Source: Prostheceraeus crozeri (taxonomy: Eukaryota > Platyhelminthes > Polycladida > Euryleptidae). Taken from it: a DNA stretch of 64,000 nucleotides. The translations under genes and the position numbers were made by a program. The notes under the pieces were generated by a model. It ran no database searches. It had not been told where the DNA came from and saw only the letters and a list, made by a program, of their open reading frames with translations. This document shows, piece by piece, positions 62,890-64,000 of this stretch. The DNA lies in NCBI GenBank assembly GCA_907163375.1, contig CAJQUW010012889.1, forward strand, positions 1 through 64,000, in the 5' to 3' direction. Every line of letters starts with the position of its first letter. Within the stretch, counting starts at the first letter, position 1.

Positions 62890-64000
62890 ATAAACTCAAT
62901 TTCAACTATGTTGGTTTCACCGTCACACTTAAGCTTCATTTTTTTGTTGCTTGGGGCCCTAGCAATAAGAAAATTTTGATTGTTCGTGAATTGAAGAACG
63001 CGAGAATTTTCCACTGTCTGTTGAGGTTCAGGATAAATGTCGTCGCGAATTTCATGATCAGTGCTCGTACTTGCAGTGCCATGTAAAGAGCTCTGTAATT
63101 ATCGGTTCATTGAAAATGATTCGTCATCGGTACATCGTTTTCTGAAGTAGCTGTCAAGGCTTCTGGGATTTTTCTGTCCCGTAATTTTGCATATTTGCTC
63201 TTTCTTGAATCCTTTGTCTCGCAGTCGATTAATGACAGTCGCTCGGATCGAATGGTTTGAGTATCACTTTGAGAGTTTGGATTCCTCGGAAATGGTGGTC
63301 ATCATTTCACCCAAAAGATTTTTCCCTGTGACTCCTTTCTGGTAGTACCACAATCCTGCCTCAATCATTTTCTCATTTTCTATAGGTTTGGGCCACATTT
63401 TGTTAATCCCACGATCTTCTCATTTTCTTTTATAAAGAAGAAATGCAACAATTGGACATTTGTTCGGCTGATCTCTGTCCTCATACACTTTTGCTTGCTT
63501 CATATCCGAAAATTCCTTTGTATTCAAAGACGCTTTGACATTCTTTGACAAAAGATTTTCATTTATTTTGAGATGTTTTATTGTTTGAGTCACAACATAG
63601 AACAAAGCTGGAGATCGTAAATTGACGCATATTTTCTCGTCCACGCATTCCAAAATAGTACTCGGTATTAAACCAAATTTCTTTCTGGAGCCTGTCAGGT
63701 GTTTTTCTGTGAAAGTATGTTGAAAGAAGTCTGAAGTCATCTTCGCTAATTTCAGATGTTTGCTGCGGACATTGTTGAAACATAACTCCATTCAAAATGT
63801 TGACGCTTCGATTAACTGGCGCCTGTGTCAAATAGCGATGTATACCAGCTCTTATACATATGAGAGTACGTGACGAATAGTAGGATCCATCTTTCTTTCT
63901 AAGTTGACTATAGTAGAATCGGAGATATGAAGATAGGACACTCACAGGCATAGTTTCAATATTGTCTGGTAAGTTCTTCGCTGACAAAAATTGTTTTAAC
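62890..64000 (-). pseudogene. Crypton-type recombinase (KIAA1958-like), partial
   Basis: The gene enters from beyond the window end on the minus strand. SSYLRFYYSQLRKKDGSYYS and SRTLICIRAGIHRYL, then ILNGVMF, are the N-terminal part. EISEDDFRLLSTYFHRKTPD and EIWFNTEYYFGMRGRENMRQ hold the first catalytic Arg (FGMRGRE). After frame changes near 63,700 comes AKVYEDRDQPNKCPIVAFLL, then YSNHSIRATVINRLRDKGFK (H-x-x-R) and GQKNPRSLDSYFRKR with the Tyr. In-frame stops occur just before YSNHS and after SFSMNR. This is the DUF3504/KIAA1958 class, different from the Crypton at 55,740. Confidence 0.8.

Overview
The window is animal nuclear DNA: AT-rich, with intron-like spacing, candidate spliced exons, and a dense load of eukaryotic mobile elements of many classes. 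Penelope-like elements (PLEs), hAT, piggyBac, mariner, pogo, two kinds of Crypton, LINE pieces and a Polinton all occur. The recurrent words TAGGCCTA and TACATGTA and this element mix suggest a marine invertebrate, perhaps a deuterostome, but the species cannot be fixed from the sequence.

Left part (1-33,670): a candidate host exon (772-1057); LINE and PLE scraps; a complete-ended hAT element (3200-5965) with a perfect 8-bp target duplication; a possible relative of it without transposase (7878-9714); a 4.7-kb stretch with no gene; a cluster of PLE copies (14.4-20.9 kb), several in head-to-head pairs; a second short hAT derivative (20,984-22,416); fold-back elements; then a mariner-type element (26.77-30.93 kb) split by a piggyBac (27,153-30,533) whose 548-codon transposase is open.

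Centre (33,677-51,662): an 18-kb Polinton/Maverick (adintovirus-like) element with long terminal inverted repeats and a perfect 6-bp target duplication TAACTG. It carries a packaging ATPase, protein-primed DNA polymerase B, probable minor and major capsid proteins, two hydrophobic virion-type proteins, a coiled-coil fibre-like protein, a single reading frame with a PLA2-like and a retroviral-type integrase domain, and an adenain-like protease. Most frames are open, with about three or four breaks in all, so it looks young. It is studded with short GC-rich hairpins, including an inverted 60-bp unit made of four different palindromes. Nearly every gene begins in a TTTAAAAATG-like box.

Right part (51,669-64,000): a piggyBac end fragment, two candidate host exons (53,568-53,654 and 54,873-55,160), a minisatellite, a Crypton, a pogo-type transposase, PLEs, and a KIAA1958-type Crypton cut by the window end.

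Exons at 31,799-32,089, 53,568-53,654 and 54,873-55,160 share strand and phase (1-1). The first and last encode related ~96-residue modules. I infer one large plus-strand host gene or a tandem family, with the Polinton lying in an intron or between duplicated copies.
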